In this document: piece after piece, positions 5,761 through 6,475 of the stretch
Numbering within the stretch: position 1 is the stretch's first letter
Layout: each line of letters opens with the position of its first letter
Source of the DNA: Betaproteobacteria bacterium SG8_40
Lineage (GTDB): Bacteria > Pseudomonadota > Gammaproteobacteria > Burkholderiales > Eutrophovitaceae
Assembly: GCA_001304425.1 (NCBI GenBank)
Contig: LJTS01000163.1
Coordinates: 1 to 6,475, forward strand
Length of the DNA stretch: 6,475 nt
Direction: 5' to 3'
The notes under the pieces: model-generated
The model's input: only the letters and a program-made list of their open reading frames with translations
What the model was told of the DNA's origin: nothing
Databases searched by the model: none
Position numbers and translations under genes: made by a program

Positions 5761-5925
5761 CCCCATGTCTCACCGATTCCCTGCTCGGCAACCGCTGCAC
5801 GCGTTGTTCTATCCCGCAGCGTCGGATAGCAGGGTCACGCCGCACGCGTGCATTCGCACAGACGCGCAAAGCACGATGTGATGCCGACACGACCAAAATC
5901 GGTGCGACATGCGGACTAGCACCCG
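5761..5925. other. Spacer between transporter operon and AEC gene, with weak hairpins
   Basis: No convincing gene lies here. Two short inverted repeats could fold: CTATCC (5809-5814) with GGATAG (5824-5829), and CCCTGCT (5779-5785) with AGCAGGG (5828-5834). They share two bases but could stack if the outer one loses two pairs. Neither has a T run, so termination would need Rho. GCACGCGT occurs at 5797-5804 and again inside a 10-base perfect palindrome (5842-5851). I cannot place a convincing promoter for the AEC gene. Confidence 0.4.
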
Positions 5926-5937
5926 GTGACTAGCACC
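5914..5937 (+). repeat. 10-bp direct repeat GACTAGCACC across the AEC start codon
   Basis: GACTAGCACC occurs at 5914-5923 and again at 5928-5937, an offset of 14 bases. The GTG start (5926-5928) lies between and at the edge of the second copy. The first copy supplies the in-frame TAG (5917-5919) that limits the AEC frame upstream. The four bases to the left of each copy differ, so it is not a fresh exact tandem duplication. Confidence 0.85.
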
Positions 5938-6475
5938 TTAGACGCCATCGCCCCGGTCTTCCTGATCATCGCCACCGGTTACCTGTTATTCCGCACTCGG
6001 GTCGTCGACGAAGCCATCTGGTCGGCTATCGAACACGTCTGTTTTTACCTGCTGTTTCCGTTCCTGATCATCCGCACGCTGAGCCGCGCCAACCTTGGCA
6101 GCGTTCCGTTTATCGACTTTCTCACCGTGCTGGTGGTGGCCATTCTCGGCATGGCCAGCCTGCTGGTGCTGATCCAGGCCTTCGTCTGGCGCCGATTTCC
6201 CGAAAGCGGCCCCAGCTTCAGCAGCGTGTTCCAGGGGGCCACGCGCTTTCACGGTTTCGTCGCCATCGCCGTGATCGGTCCGCTCTACGGTGACGAGGGC
6301 GTTACCCTGGCGGCGCTGGCGCTGGCCATCATGGTGCCGCTGCTGAACGTCATTTCGGTTATCGTGCTGTCGATCTACGGGCGCAGCGACAGCAAGCCGG
6401 AGTTCGTCGCGGTCGCGAGGAAGGTAGCGACCAACCCGCTGATCATCGCCTGCCTGTGCGGCCTGCTGCTCAACT
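5926..6475 (+). CDS. AEC-family transporter, N-terminal part (truncated by right edge)
   Basis: The frame stays open to the right edge and gives 183 residues of an inner-membrane carrier of the auxin efflux carrier (Mem_trans) family, proteins of about 300-320 residues that move small organic anions or related solutes. Family marks are the N-terminus LDAIAPVFLIIATGYLLFR (5-23), FYLLFPFLIIRTLSRA (40-55), the segment FQGATRFHGFVAIAVIGPLYG (102-122), LALAIMVPLLNVISVIVL (131-148) with the conserved Pro-Asn region, and NPLIIACLCGLLL (170-182), the start of the second half. About five membrane spans are visible. The start is GTG, because an in-frame TAG lies at 5917-5919 and no other start is in between; only a weak GCGGA (5911-5915) precedes it. 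A 10-base direct repeat and a 6-codon upstream frame surround the start. It follows the ABC operon by 165 bases, and a shared function is not shown. The substrate is unknown. Confidence 0.88.
   Translation, partial: MTSTLDAIAPVFLIIATGYLLFRTRVVDEAIWSAIEHVCFYLLFPFLIIRTLSRANLGSVPFIDFLTVLVVAILGMASLLVLIQAFVWRRFPESGPSFSSVFQGATRFHGFVAIAVIGPLYGDEGVTLAALALAIMVPLLNVISVIVLSIYGRSDSKPEFVAVARKVATNPLIIACLCGLLLN

Noticed and set aside
5842..5851. Perfect palindrome GCACGCGTGC
   Set aside because: Ten-base palindromes occur by chance in GC-rich DNA. It has no symmetric extension and no positional link to a promoter. The partial repeat at 5797-5804 is noted but not enough to call an operator.
5765..5881. 38-codon plus-strand ORF in the spacer before the AEC gene
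   Set aside because: No Shine-Dalgarno sequence, no recognisable pattern, Arg/His/Pro-rich translation as expected for random frames in GC-rich DNA, and it crosses possible hairpins.

Overview
The window looks like chromosomal sequence from a moderately GC-rich proteobacterium. A marine or environmental gammaproteobacterium or alphaproteobacterium is my guess, based on codon use and on the layout of the ABC transporter; nothing here fixes the taxon. I see no mobile element, CRISPR array, rRNA or tRNA.

Left part (1-1079). Two small genes for exported proteins diverge from a 76-bp intergenic region. One, on the minus strand, runs off the left edge and resembles the DUF4864 type of secreted protein. 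The other, on the plus strand at 346-861, encodes an unrecognised 171-residue protein with a signal peptide. The shared region holds a good sigma70-like promoter that would place transcription start at or beside the ATG at 346, so that mRNA may be leaderless. A 218-bp AT-richer spacer follows, with a cluster of GGTT/AACC half-sites, and it probably carries the control region of the next operon.

Central part (1080-5760). This is a complete ABC importer of the polyamine/opine (PotABCD-like, COG0687-type) class, in the order ATPase, periplasmic binding protein, permease 1, permease 2. A strong intrinsic-terminator-like hairpin lies between the binding-protein gene and the permeases, which would let the binding protein be made in excess. 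Permease 1 has a periplasmic segment of about 145 residues between its first and second membrane spans. Permease 2 has a short cysteine-containing insertion in the matching loop. The last permease gene overlaps by one base (TAATG) a 75-residue beta-rich ORF of unknown function, with a small GC hairpin just before its start.

Right part (5761-6475). A 165-bp spacer leads to an AEC-family (auxin efflux carrier type, Mem_trans) transporter gene that is cut by the right edge. Its GTG start lies inside a 10-bp direct repeat and overlaps the stop of a 6-codon upstream reading frame, which suggests a local duplication or a coupling leader.

How the parts work together: the binding protein captures a small, probably cationic or amino-group-containing solute in the periplasm, the two permeases form the channel, and the ATPase drives uptake. 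I do not see a catabolic enzyme that would name the substrate. The most unusual points are the translationally coupled small ORF at the operon end and the rearranged start of the AEC gene. I find no strong evidence for a wholly new system.
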